From NCBI RefSeq assembly GCF_003987495.1, contig NZ_NGJU01000001.1:276744-340743 (forward strand): a stretch of 64,000 nt of DNA, given 5' to 3'. The notes below the pieces were generated by a model that worked only from the letters and a program-made list of their open reading frames with translations, searched no databases and was not told the origin of the DNA. Made by a program: the position numbers and the translations under genes. This stretch comes from Vagococcus salmoninarum. Lineage in GTDB: Bacteria > Bacillota > Bacilli > Lactobacillales > Vagococcaceae. Of this stretch, positions 16,673-25,527 are shown piece by piece (positions within the stretch are counted from its first letter, which is position 1; every line of letters begins with the position of its first letter).

Positions 16673-18595
16673 TTACCAACTACCGCCGCCACCGCCACCA
16701 CCACCGCCACTAGAGTAGCCACCGCTACTTGAGGAATCGCTATCTGAACTGAATGAGTCAGAAGGTGAGTAACTAGTGCGATAAAAATCGTGATGAAGTT
16801 GATTAGAAAAAGTTGAAACATTAAACGCCTTTTTTCCTCGATTAAAGCTTAACCATTTAGGTGGTTTAATGCCATAAGTTTTAAATTTTCTAGCAAAAGG
16901 CTTAGTCAGACCAAAAACTTCTGCATAGAGAAAGACTTCGTAATAAAAATCTGGTTGCTCAGTCAGTAATTCCTTGATTTCAAGGGGAGTTAAGGTTGTT
17001 AAGTATCGGCGATAACTTAATAACTCTCCGTGAAGTTGATTGCCAAAGTCAGTTCGTCGTGGACTGCGACTAATTAAAATTAGTAAGAAACTAGTTGTTA
17101 ATAAACAAGCTAATGCGATATAACCGTAATTTGTTTGCTCAGCTTTAGTCAGTAATATGAGAATAAAACCAACAGTTAGAGTGATCAAAGGTAGAGGGAG
17201 AATGCAAAAGGCTACTAACCGTTTTAAATAATAAGTTAAGCCATCTTCATAAGCCAGGCCTTTGCGAAGCTTGAAGTAACAAACAATGGGGAGACAAAGG
17301 AATATCGTAAAAATTAAAGCTAAAAAGAATGAAAGAGCTGAGATGAAATACTCAGTTCGTAAAATAAAAATAAAGAGACTAAGGTAAATCGTTATTACTA
17401 ACAAGAGTGACAGAAGTGCATGCCTATTTTGACTTTTAGGTTCAATCGTGGCTGTGACAGTCGGCCTTAACTTTTTCTCGACTGATGAACGGGCATCAGT
17501 TAAGTAAGTATGAAAGTTACTTTTGAGAGTAGCACTTGTAGCAAGCCAGCTACTGCCTGGGAAAAGCCCAGCCATCATGTGGTACTCATAAGCTTCTGCG
17601 GAAGGCGGTAACTCTTTCAATTTAGTTAAAATGAAAAAAGGTCGTTTTTGGTAATCGATTGTAAGATAACCCCCTTTAGCTAAACTGAAAATAATTGTCA
17701 TTAAGTCACGATTAGTTAGTTTTCCTTTTAAAAGATAGGCAGCTTCAACTGGTGTCAGATTTCCTTGTAGCTGGGTAACTGGCAGCAAAGCTGTGCTTTT
17801 TGACCAAGTGTAACGGCTAGCTAGGTGAGTTCCGCTTAAACAAATGACACTAAGTAAAGTAAACCATAACAAATCATATTCGCTGCCATTCCGCGCATTA
17901 ACGTAATAATCAGGTGGTAAAACCCAATAGACAGTTAAGCCATGTCCTGGTAAGAGGGGGCCAACGACTTGCCCAGTTAAGTGACGACCTTTAACTTGGT
18001 AGTTTACTTCTTGATCAATAATCTTGCCTGAGGCGTCACCAACAATGACATCTAGCTGGCTAGTTGCCGCCTCTTTCGGAAGCTCGATTGAAAAAGAAGC
18101 TTCTTTAATTAGGTGTTGCCAATTTTGCGGAATGACATTGTAATAAAAGTCATCGATTTCTTCAAGGCCGTCATCACCAGGGTTCCATTGATAACTAAAT
18201 TGATAATTTTTATAGCCTAGATAATATTTATTTGAATTGCCAATCCGAATGTGTTTATCGTCATCTTCGGTACTAACTTTAAATTTATCATCTAAAACCT
18301 TAATTTGACTGACTTTAGCAGTGTACATTCTTTCGTCGATTTCAAGTCCATCGGCTAATTTCCGGTAGAAGCTACCTCTAAAGGGAATATTCCGTTGAAT
18401 CCCATGTTTTCGTGACCCGAAATCCATTGTGATTGTTTCGTTAACGTCATAGGAATGATCAAGGTTAACAACGATATCAACATGAAAACGTCGAGTGATA
18501 TCTTCTTCAGCAGCCGTTCCGATAAAAGTACCTTTAAAAGAAAACAGAGCAAACAAAATCCCAATTTTTATAAATAAATTCTGATATCTCGTCAT
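16673..18595 (-). CDS. DUF2207-family membrane protein with Gly-rich tail
   Basis: This 640-aa protein has a signal-like N terminus (about 1-28), an extracellular DUF2207 domain (about 35-220; FHVDIVVNLDHSYDVNETITMDFGSR-type start), a TM segment near 243, a cytoplasmic middle section with winged-helix-like LTPVEAAYLLKG and NRDLMTIIFSLAKGGYLTI, two or more pairs of TM helices (about 393-440 and 465-510), and a tail of Ser runs ending in nine Gly then SW. The Gly-rich end is characteristic of this family. Function is unknown. It is a single-gene unit on the minus strand, and the low-complexity tail is encoded by a CCGCCACC repeat at 16681-16720. Confidence 0.85.
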   Translation of the reverse strand: MTRYQNLFIKIGILFALFSFKGTFIGTAAEEDITRRFHVDIVVNLDHSYDVNETITMDFGSRKHGIQRNIPFRGSFYRKLADGLEIDERMYTAKVSQIKVLDDKFKVSTEDDDKHIRIGNSNKYYLGYKNYQFSYQWNPGDDGLEEIDDFYYNVIPQNWQHLIKEASFSIELPKEAATSQLDVIVGDASGKIIDQEVNYQVKGRHLTGQVVGPLLPGHGLTVYWVLPPDYYVNARNGSEYDLLWFTLLSVICLSGTHLASRYTWSKSTALLPVTQLQGNLTPVEAAYLLKGKLTNRDLMTIIFSLAKGGYLTIDYQKRPFFILTKLKELPPSAEAYEYHMMAGLFPGSSWLATSATLKSNFHTYLTDARSSVEKKLRPTVTATIEPKSQNRHALLSLLLVITIYLSLFIFILRTEYFISALSFFLALIFTIFLCLPIVCYFKLRKGLAYEDGLTYYLKRLVAFCILPLPLITLTVGFILILLTKAEQTNYGYIALACLLTTSFLLILISRSPRRTDFGNQLHGELLSYRRYLTTLTPLEIKELLTEQPDFYYEVFLYAEVFGLTKPFARKFKTYGIKPPKWLSFNRGKKAFNVSTFSNQLHHDFYRTSYSPSDSFSSDSDSSSSGGYSSGGGGGGGGGSW

Positions 18596-18943
18596 AAATA
18601 GCCACCTTTCCTCTTTAATAATACCCTATAATGAATAAAATGTTTAGTTGAAAAGTTAAATCAATAACAAGTTACTTAGTTAGTTGTCAGTGAAAATACT
18701 TAAGAAAGCTTTGTTCGTAATTCTTTTCCCTTGACTTGAAAACCCTTTCTTTTTAAACTACAAGTATCAAAAACAACAAGTTCGAAAAGGGAGCTTAATT
18801 TGTTTTTAATATGATAGTTGACAGGTTGATTGATTAGCGCATAAGTTCGTGTTAAATAGATAGTTCCGATGATTGATTGTCGTCTCATGTTTGAAGGAGT
18901 TGAGCAGCTATTAAAAGTTACTAGTGTTTAGCAAGGAGGAAAT
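18596..18943. other. Intergenic stretch, no supported gene
   Basis: These 348 bp separate the divergent DUF2207 gene and the sugar ABC operon. Both promoters should lie here but no convincing -35/-10 pair stands out. A 62-codon minus-strand reading frame (18700-18888) has no ribosome-binding site and no recognisable features. The only clear signal is AAGGAGG at 18934-18940, for the ABC binding-protein gene. Confidence 0.6.
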
Positions 18944-20023
18944 ATGAGAACAAAAAAAATAATTAGTAGTTTGCTACTGTGTGCGGTTGCTTGGTTCTTA
19001 GTTGCTTGTGCAGCAAATGATCAAAGCGGGGAAGAGCAAGTGATAATCGGTGTTGCTATGCCCTCTAAGGCGATTGAACGTTGGGATAAAGATGGTAGTT
19101 ACATGGAAGAATTTTTAGTCGAAAAAGGTTATGAGGTCGATTTACAATATGCTCAAGATGATGTGCCGACTCAAGTCTCACAAATTGAAAATATGATTAC
19201 TAAAGGAGTTAGTGCCTTAGTCATCGCAGCCATTGATGGTGAAGCCTTAACAGACGTAATTGAAAAAGCGACGAATGAAGAGATTCCCGTTTTAGCCTAT
19301 GATCGTTTAATTATGAATGCTGATGGGATTGACTATTATGCCACCTTTGACAACTTTAAAGTTGGGGAGCTTCAAGGTCAGTATTTAGTTGATGCCTTAG
19401 AACTTGATGCTAAGGATGACCCTCAGGCGATTGAGTTATTTGGTGGGGCGCCAGATGATAATAACTCGCACTTCTTTTTCGATGGGGCGTTCTCAGTTTT
19501 AGAGCCTTACATTACAGAAGGTAAATTAGTTATTAGAAGTCAGCAACAAGAGTTTTCTCAAATTGCTACATTGAACTGGGATGGGGCAGCGGCCCAAGCT
19601 CGAATGGATAACTTGTTAAGTGCTCATTATGCTGATGATGATATTCATGGTGTGTTAGCCCCCAATGATGCTCTAGCTACTGGGATTATATCTTCCTTAA
19701 AAGGGGTCGGTTATGGCAGTGGGAACCGCAGTATGCCAATTATTACTGGTCAAGATGCGGAAGTCGCCTCAGTGAAGTCAATCATCGATGGTGAGCAAGC
19801 AATGACGGTTTTTAAAAACACTCAAACTTTAGCGGATTTAGCTTCAACGATGATCGATAATTTATTAAATGAAGAAGAAGTTGAGATTAATGATCTAGAA
19901 ACCTATCACAATAATTTAAAAATTGTCCCCACGTATATGTTAGAGCCAGTTGTCGTCACAGTAGACAATTACCAAGAGTTACTAATTGATAGTGACTATA
20001 TTAGTCAATCAGACCTTGATTAA
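18944..20023 (+). CDS. Sugar ABC transporter substrate-binding lipoprotein (ChvE/multi-monosaccharide type)
   Basis: This 359-aa periplasmic-binding-like lipoprotein has a signal peptide with lipobox LVAC (Cys about 22). The type-I fold starts IIGVAMPSKAIERWDKDGSYM, as in ChvE/MmsB proteins that bind galactose, arabinose or xylose. Other family marks are ALVIAAIDGEAL, YDRLIMNADGIDYYATFDN, HGVLAPNDALATGI and TVFKNTQTLADLA. It delivers monosaccharide to the ATPase and permease encoded directly downstream. Xylose is a reasonable guess given the nearby xylA cluster, but ligand residues cannot separate the pentoses and galactose here. Confidence 0.9.
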   Translation: MRTKKIISSLLLCAVAWFLVACAANDQSGEEQVIIGVAMPSKAIERWDKDGSYMEEFLVEKGYEVDLQYAQDDVPTQVSQIENMITKGVSALVIAAIDGEALTDVIEKATNEEIPVLAYDRLIMNADGIDYYATFDNFKVGELQGQYLVDALELDAKDDPQAIELFGGAPDDNNSHFFFDGAFSVLEPYITEGKLVIRSQQQEFSQIATLNWDGAAAQARMDNLLSAHYADDDIHGVLAPNDALATGIISSLKGVGYGSGNRSMPIITGQDAEVASVKSIIDGEQAMTVFKNTQTLADLASTMIDNLLNEEEVEINDLETYHNNLKIVPTYMLEPVVVTVDNYQELLIDSDYISQSDLD

Positions 20024-20047
20024 CCTTAGCAAAAATAAGGAGAAACG

Positions 20048-21589
20048 ATGAAAGAGAGTATTTTAACAATGGCTAATATTAGTAAAAGTTTTGGCGGTGT
20101 TCAAGCTTTAGATAATGTTAGTTTAGACATTCAAGCAGGGGAAATTCATGGCATTTGTGGTGAAAATGGGGCAGGCAAATCAACGATGATGAAAATTTTA
20201 AGTGGGGTCATCCCAGTTGATGACTTTCAAGGAAAAATTCAATTTGAACAGCAAGACTGTGCTTTCAAATCAGTTAAAGACAGTGAGGCGCAAGGAATTG
20301 TCATTATTCACCAAGAATTAGCTTTGATCCCCTACTTATCAATTATGGAAAATATTTTTTTGAGCAATGAAATTGCTAAGTATGGCATCATTGATTGGTT
20401 AAAAACAGCGGAAGAAGCCCAAAAAATCTTACAGCAAGTTGGCTTAGTTGAAGACCCCCAGACTTTAGTTGCCAATATCGGCGTCGGGAAACAACAGCTT
20501 GTGGAAATTGCGAAAGCTCTCTCGAAAGAAGTTAAAATTTTAATTTTAGATGAACCGACGGCAGCTTTGAATGAAGGGGATAGCCAAAAATTATTAGATT
20601 TATTAAGAGAATTTAAAAGAGCAGGACTGACCTCAATCATTATTTCTCATAAATTAAAAGAAATTTTAGCCATTGCTGACAGAGTAACGGTCATCAGAGA
20701 TGGCAAAATTATTGAGACGTTAACTAAAGAATTAGGAAACTTAACAGAAAAAAACTTAATTAAAGGGATGGTTGGTCGTGAATTAGCTAATCGTTACCCT
20801 CAAACTAAATTAACAATTGGGAAAACGATCTTTAAAGTGGAAGACTGGACAGTCAATCATCCCCTAGACATTAAACGTGAAGTCGTTAAGAATGTTAACC
20901 TTCAGCTTAAAGCTGGCGAAATTGTTGGCATCGCCGGCTTAATGGGGGCAGGGCGAACAGAACTAGCCATGAGCCTTTTTGGTAGAGCGTATGGTAATTA
21001 CGTTCAAGGACGGTGTTACATAAAGGGGCAAGAAGTTAATTTATCCACAGTCCCTAAAGCAATTACTGCTGGGCTAGCCTATGTAACGGAAGATCGGAAA
21101 CGGAACGGTTTAATTTTACTTGAGAGTATCTTGAAAAATATCTCTTTAGCCAGCCTTAGGAAATTTTCTGACAAGCTTGTCTTAGAAAAAAATCAAGAAC
21201 GGCAAGTAGTTACGGAGTACCAGCAACAATTAGGAATTAAAAGCCCTAGTCTAGAGGCTGAGGTAGCAGGTTTAAGTGGTGGCAATCAACAAAAAGTAGT
21301 CTTAGCAAAATGGTTGTTGACTGATCCAGAGATTTTAATCTTAGATGAACCAACTCGTGGAATTGATGTTGGGGCGAAATATGAAATTTACCAACTCATT
21401 CAAGAGTTGGCGAAAAAGGGCAAGGCAATTTGTTTAATCTCTTCAGAATTACCTGAAATATTAGGGATGACGAATCGGATTTATACGATGAGCCATGGTC
21501 AGATAACTGGTGAATTTCATACTCGTCAAACGAACCAAGAAGAGTTAATGGTTCACATGACAAAACAGGTAGGTGCTTATGGAAACTAA
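20048..21589 (+). CDS. Sugar ABC transporter ATP-binding protein, two NBDs (GguA/MmsA type)
   Basis: This 513-aa protein has two tandem nucleotide-binding domains. The first (about 1-245) has Walker A GENGAGKSTM, the degenerate signature VGKQQLVEIAKAL and Walker B ILILDEPTAAL. The second (about 260-510) has the altered Walker A GLMGAGRTEL, signature LSGGNQQKVVLAKW and LILDEPTRGID. This asymmetry is normal for the monosaccharide CUT2 class. It powers import with the lipoprotein before it and the permease after it, whose start overlaps its end by 11 bp. Confidence 0.93.
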   Translation: MKESILTMANISKSFGGVQALDNVSLDIQAGEIHGICGENGAGKSTMMKILSGVIPVDDFQGKIQFEQQDCAFKSVKDSEAQGIVIIHQELALIPYLSIMENIFLSNEIAKYGIIDWLKTAEEAQKILQQVGLVEDPQTLVANIGVGKQQLVEIAKALSKEVKILILDEPTAALNEGDSQKLLDLLREFKRAGLTSIIISHKLKEILAIADRVTVIRDGKIIETLTKELGNLTEKNLIKGMVGRELANRYPQTKLTIGKTIFKVEDWTVNHPLDIKREVVKNVNLQLKAGEIVGIAGLMGAGRTELAMSLFGRAYGNYVQGRCYIKGQEVNLSTVPKAITAGLAYVTEDRKRNGLILLESILKNISLASLRKFSDKLVLEKNQERQVVTEYQQQLGIKSPSLEAEVAGLSGGNQQKVVLAKWLLTDPEILILDEPTRGIDVGAKYEIYQLIQELAKKGKAICLISSELPEILGMTNRIYTMSHGQITGEFHTRQTNQEELMVHMTKQVGAYGN

Positions 21590-22754
21590 AAGAAAGAGTT
21601 TGTTTCACGTTATTAAAAGTAATTTTCAGAAATATAGTATGTATTATTTTTTGATTATTATTATGTTAAGTTTTCAACTGCTGACAAATGGGACCCTACT
21701 AAAGCCTTTAAATATGACAAATATCATTTTACAAAACAGTTATATTTTAGTTTTAGCGATTGGGATGATCATGTTAATTGTCCTAGGTAATATTGATTTA
21801 TCTGTAGGCTCAATTACCGCCTTTACAGGTGCTTTAGCAGCGGTTTTCATTATCCGCTTTAATTGGCCAGTCCTATTAACGATGGTTGTTTGTCTTTTGA
21901 TAGGTGGCTTAATTGGTGGCTTTCACGGTTTTTGGGTGGCTTATGTCAAAGTGCCAGCTTTTATTGCGACTTTAGCCGGAATGTTAGTCTTTCGAGGTTT
22001 AACGATTGTTATTTTGGAAGGAAAGTCTATAGCGCCTTTCCCTCGTCTGTTTCAATTAATTAGTTCGGGTTTTTTACCGGACTATCAACAAGGGGGAGAC
22101 TATCACGGGACAACCTTAGTTATTGGTGGCCTCCTTGGAGGACTATTGTTATGGAAACTAATTAAAAAACGACAAAAGGCATTGGCATATGGCTATCAAC
22201 AAGAGCCTCTTAAGTGGTTTATTAGTAAGTTAGTTAGTTATCTAGGGGTGTTAGCCTGGTACACTTATTTGATGGCAACATATGAAGGCTTTCCCAATGT
22301 CTTAATTGTTTTAGTGACATTGATTTTAGCCTATCATTTTGTAACAACTCGAACGACTATCGGCCGGGGACTTTATGCAACAGGTGGCAATTTACTAGCT
22401 GCAGAACTTTCAGGTATTAAAACCAAAAAATTAATCTTTTGGAGTTTCGTTAATATGGGGATGTTGTCAGCCGTAGCAGGTTTGATTTTTTCAGCCCGCT
22501 TAAATGCCGCGACCCCAACGGCTGGTAATGGGTTTGAATTAGACGCAATTGCTGCTTGCTACATCGGTGGCGCTTCGGCTTATGGTGGGGTTGGAACGGT
22601 TTTAGGGGCAATTGTAGGCGGCCTAGTGATGGGTGTTTTGAATAACGGAATGTCACTGATGGGAATTGGCGTTGATTGGCAACAAGCAATTAAAGGTTTA
22701 GTTTTATTGTTTGCCGTTGCCTTTGATATTTACAATAAGAATAAAGGGAATTAA
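21579..22754 (+). CDS. Sugar ABC transporter permease (GguB/MmsB-permease type)
   Basis: The most likely start is ATG at 21579 within the end of the ATPase gene, preceded by AGGTAGG. The protein is 391 aa with about 10-12 membrane helices. Family motifs include GNIDLSVGSITAFTGALAA, KVPAFIATLAGMLVFRGL, GRGLYATGGNLLAAELSGI and the closing GVLNNGMSLMGIGVDWQQAIKG. It forms the membrane channel of the CUT2 importer. A long insertion (about 155-220) between helices is typical of the GguB subgroup. It is the last gene of the unit, followed by a bidirectional terminator. Confidence 0.92.
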   Translation: METKRKSLFHVIKSNFQKYSMYYFLIIIMLSFQLLTNGTLLKPLNMTNIILQNSYILVLAIGMIMLIVLGNIDLSVGSITAFTGALAAVFIIRFNWPVLLTMVVCLLIGGLIGGFHGFWVAYVKVPAFIATLAGMLVFRGLTIVILEGKSIAPFPRLFQLISSGFLPDYQQGGDYHGTTLVIGGLLGGLLLWKLIKKRQKALAYGYQQEPLKWFISKLVSYLGVLAWYTYLMATYEGFPNVLIVLVTLILAYHFVTTRTTIGRGLYATGGNLLAAELSGIKTKKLIFWSFVNMGMLSAVAGLIFSARLNAATPTAGNGFELDAIAACYIGGASAYGGVGTVLGAIVGGLVMGVLNNGMSLMGIGVDWQQAIKGLVLLFAVAFDIYNKNKGN

Positions 22755-22780
22755 TAATCAACTGTTTTACAACAGAATCA

Positions 22781-22812
22781 AAAATAACCGAGACTAAACC
22801 TCGGTTATTTTT
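22781..22812. terminator. Bidirectional terminator
   Basis: The stem AAAATAACCGAG with CTCGGTTATTTTT and a 7-nt loop lies between the rightward permease and the leftward ada gene. It overlaps the ada stop codon. Confidence 0.9.
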
Positions 22813-23860
22813 GTTTCAACTTATTTTTTTCCAAAGCTAACAAGTAGGCTTTGCGCTCGAGACCGCCACCATAACCACCTAACTGACCATCGGTTTTAAT
22901 TACCCGGTGACAAGGAATAATAATCGCCAGTTGATTAGCGCCATTAGCGTTGCCGATAGCGCGAAAGGCTTGATCCTTACCTAAAGCTTGAGCAATCTCT
23001 GAATAAGAACGAGTCTGGCCGAAAGGAATTTCTTTTAATGCTTGCCAAACTGCTAGTTGAAAATCCGAACCAACTAATTTAAGGGGGACAGTGAAGTCTG
23101 TTAACTGGCCACTGAAATATAGTGCAAGTTCTGCCTTAAGCAACTGATTAGGTTTCGTGTCACCAACAACAATTCGGGCGTTATGTTTTTTTCGTAAAGT
23201 TTCAATCTCTTTTTCCAGACCGCGGCGATCCGTAAATTCTAATAAGTAAAGTGACTCTTCTGTGGATAAGCTAAACATCGGACCAATCGGCGTTTCAAGT
23301 AAATTGCCATAAATTAAAGTGACTGCCGTTTTTTTAGGGGGGTTCCCCATAATTTTAGTGAAAGCATCATTGAAGGCACTCGGCGAGTCGTAACCAGCAG
23401 CTAACTGTTGGTCAATGACTTTTTTGCCATTAATAATTTCATTAAAAGCCAAGCCCATTCGCCGTGACCGAGCGTATTGAACAAAGGTCATACCATAGAT
23501 GTCTTTAAATTTTCGCCGGGCAGTTGCAGAGTGGAGGCCTAAGGCTTGAAAGTCTCGTTCTTGCCAACGTTTCTCAGGAGTCTTTTCCACAGCGGCAACT
23601 AAGGTTTTAATTTCCTTAGGCAGACTATGAGGATAAGATAAGGGATGGCATCTTTTACAAGGACGAAAGCCAGCTAAGAGAGCTTCTTCAGCAGTTTGAT
23701 AAAACTGACAATTTTCAAATTTAGGCTTTTTCGCCGGACAAGTTGCATGGCAAAAAATCCCAGTCGTTGTAATACCAGCAAAGAAAATCCCATCGTAATG
23801 AGGATTTTTAGTTAATAAAGCGTGGTAGTATTCTTGTTGTTTTGACAGACTAGTAATCAT
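22805..23860 (-). CDS. ada: Ada-type methylphosphotriester sensor fused to O6-methylguanine-DNA methyltransferase
   Basis: This 351-aa adaptive-response protein has a full Ada layout. The N-terminal zinc domain has the four Cys (GIFCHATCPAKKP at about 32-44, then FRPCKRCHP), the first Cys being the methyl acceptor from DNA phosphotriesters. An AraC-type DNA-binding region lies at about 85-175 (GLHSATARRKFKDIYGMTF). The C-terminal suicide methyltransferase (about 180-345) has the active-site motif IIPCHRV. It repairs alkylated DNA and, once methylated, activates repair genes. It is a stand-alone gene on the minus strand with AGGAGG upstream, and no alkA or other partner is adjacent. Confidence 0.93.
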   Translation of the reverse strand: MITSLSKQQEYYHALLTKNPHYDGIFFAGITTTGIFCHATCPAKKPKFENCQFYQTAEEALLAGFRPCKRCHPLSYPHSLPKEIKTLVAAVEKTPEKRWQERDFQALGLHSATARRKFKDIYGMTFVQYARSRRMGLAFNEIINGKKVIDQQLAAGYDSPSAFNDAFTKIMGNPPKKTAVTLIYGNLLETPIGPMFSLSTEESLYLLEFTDRRGLEKEIETLRKKHNARIVVGDTKPNQLLKAELALYFSGQLTDFTVPLKLVGSDFQLAVWQALKEIPFGQTRSYSEIAQALGKDQAFRAIGNANGANQLAIIIPCHRVIKTDGQLGGYGGGLERKAYLLALEKNKLKQK

Positions 23861-23993
23861 TTATTAGGACCTCCTTTTAATTAACTTTATTATAAAGTAG
23901 TTAGGAAAGCCAATCTTTCGAAAAATGAACAACTAATTTTCAAGAAAGATAGACGGCGGAGCTAAATTAGCTATATAATTATAAAGAGAACAA

Positions 23994-24009
23994 CGTAAGG
24001 CAACTTACG
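23994..24009 (+). promoter_or_regulatory. Small perfect hairpin in the leader of the dipeptidase gene
   Basis: CGTAAG-GCAA-CTTACG lies about 15 bp after a TATAAT-like box (23974-23979) and 20 bp before the start codon. It could be an operator at the transcription start or a 5' mRNA hairpin. Confidence 0.4.
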
Positions 24010-24028
24010 AAAGCAGAAAGGTGATTCG

Positions 24029-25363
24029 ATGAAAACATTTATTCAAGACAAACATCAAGAACAGGCAATTAAGTCATTACAACGTATCATCCGTATTCCA
24101 TCATACTTACAAGAGGGCATCCCAGGAGCACCTTTTGGTCAGGACATCTTAGAGTGTTTACAAGAGACAGTGGCATTATTTAAAGAAGAAGGCTTTGAAA
24201 CCTTTATTGATCCAGAAGGTTATTACGGTTACGCAGAAATTGGTGAAGGGTCTGACATTTTTGGGATTCTTTGTCACTTAGACGTTGTACCAGCTGGGGC
24301 AGAAAGTTTATGGAAAACCCCTGCCTACGAAGGAACAATCAAAGATGGGGTAATTTATGGTCGTGGTGTTTTAGATGATAAAGGGCCAACGATTGCATCT
24401 TTATACGCAGTCAAAAGTTTAGTTGAAGCAGGGGTTAGTTTTAACAAAAAAATCCGTTTTATCTTTGGCACAGACGAAGAAAACTTATGGCGTTGTATGG
24501 AGCGTTACCACCAAAAAGAAGTGCCGATTGATTTAGGGATAGCACCAGATGCTAAATTTCCTTTAATCTTTGCTGAGAAAGGCTTAATGCAAGTGTATTT
24601 AACTGGTCCAGGTAGTTCAGAAGTCACTGTCACTGGTGGCGGTGCTTTGAATGTAGTACCAGATCGTGGGACTTACAATGGTAGGCAAGTAGCAGAACTA
24701 AGTGAGAGATTAACCAACTTAGGCTACGAGTTTACTGTGGCTAATCAGGAATTAACGGTAACCGGTCAAGCGATCCATTCTAAAAATGCCCATTTAGGTG
24801 TTAATGCGATTACGCGTTTAGCAGAAGGCTTATCGAAGATTACTTCTGAACCTGTTTTTGAATTTTTAGGTCAGCGAGTAGGTAGTGATGGCAATGGGGT
24901 CAGTACGATTGGCTTATTTGAAGATGAGGTTTCCGGTAAGTTAACGTTTAATGTGGCAACCCTTGAAGTAAATGAACTTGAAACAAAGATTGGGATTGAT
25001 ATTAGAATGCCTGTTACTACTAACAAGGAAGAGGTTGTTCTGAAACTCCAAGCTGTGGCTCAAGAATTCGGGTTAACGTATCATGAACATGATTACATCG
25101 CCTCACTGTATGTACCTAAAGACTCAGAGTTAGTCACAAGTCTGCTAGGGGCTTATCGGGATATGACTGGTGATATGGCAGAACCACAAGTTTCTGGCGG
25201 AGCGACTTTTGCTCGGACGATGCCAAACTGTGTCGCTTTTGGTGCCGGCTTTGATTACACGAAAGACACGATTCACCAAGCAAATGAAGAATGGCAACTA
25301 ACAGAGATGCGTTTAGCAATGGAGATTTATGCCGAAGCAATTTATCGTTTATGTAGTAACTAG
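24029..25363 (+). CDS. M20 family dipeptidase (Sapep/PepV-like), copy 1
   Basis: This 444-aa metallopeptidase has metal ligands and catalytic residues in CHLDVVPAG (about 80-88), GRGVLDDKGPT (about 112), GTDEENLWRCM (about 150; catalytic Glu pair), APDAKFPLIFAEKG and the closing SGGATFARTMPNCVAFG, then DTIHQANEEW. It is cytosolic, with no signal peptide, and probably hydrolyses dipeptides. A close paralogue (31195-32532) has the same start, ATGAAAACATTTATT, and the same motif spacing. It is a single-gene unit closed by a terminator. Confidence 0.9.
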   Translation: MKTFIQDKHQEQAIKSLQRIIRIPSYLQEGIPGAPFGQDILECLQETVALFKEEGFETFIDPEGYYGYAEIGEGSDIFGILCHLDVVPAGAESLWKTPAYEGTIKDGVIYGRGVLDDKGPTIASLYAVKSLVEAGVSFNKKIRFIFGTDEENLWRCMERYHQKEVPIDLGIAPDAKFPLIFAEKGLMQVYLTGPGSSEVTVTGGGALNVVPDRGTYNGRQVAELSERLTNLGYEFTVANQELTVTGQAIHSKNAHLGVNAITRLAEGLSKITSEPVFEFLGQRVGSDGNGVSTIGLFEDEVSGKLTFNVATLEVNELETKIGIDIRMPVTTNKEEVVLKLQAVAQEFGLTYHEHDYIASLYVPKDSELVTSLLGAYRDMTGDMAEPQVSGGATFARTMPNCVAFGAGFDYTKDTIHQANEEWQLTEMRLAMEIYAEAIYRLCSN

Positions 25364-25371
25364 AACTTAAT

Positions 25372-25420
25372 AAAAAGACTTCAGAATCAGCAGCTAGCTG
25401 CAAATTTTGAAGTCTTTTTT
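25372..25420 (+). terminator. Terminator after dipeptidase copy 1
   Basis: AAAAGACTTC pairs with GAAGTCTTTTTTT around an inner CAGCAGCTAGCTGC palindrome. The T-run ends at 25420. Confidence 0.85.
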
Positions 25421-25437
25421 TGTTTAAAAATTCAGCA

Positions 25438-25477
25438 ATTGTCATGACTTGACAATTATTAATGACTATTTTACGAT
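25438..25477 (+). promoter_or_regulatory. xylA promoter with palindrome over the -35
   Basis: A consensus -35 TTGACA (25449-25454), a 17-bp spacer and -10 TACGAT (25472-25477) precede xylA. The -35 lies inside the inverted repeat ATTGTCA-TGACT-TGACAAT (25438-25456), which could be a repressor site. No XylR-type ROK gene is present in the window. Confidence 0.65.
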
Positions 25478-25527
25478 GTAGCCAAAGTAACCATGATGCT
25501 AGTCTTTAAACCTAAGGAGGAAATAAG

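Noticed and set aside
18700-18888. 62-codon minus-strand reading frame upstream of the sugar ABC operon
   Set aside because: No ribosome-binding site, no family resemblance, no coding-like pattern; treated as intergenic.
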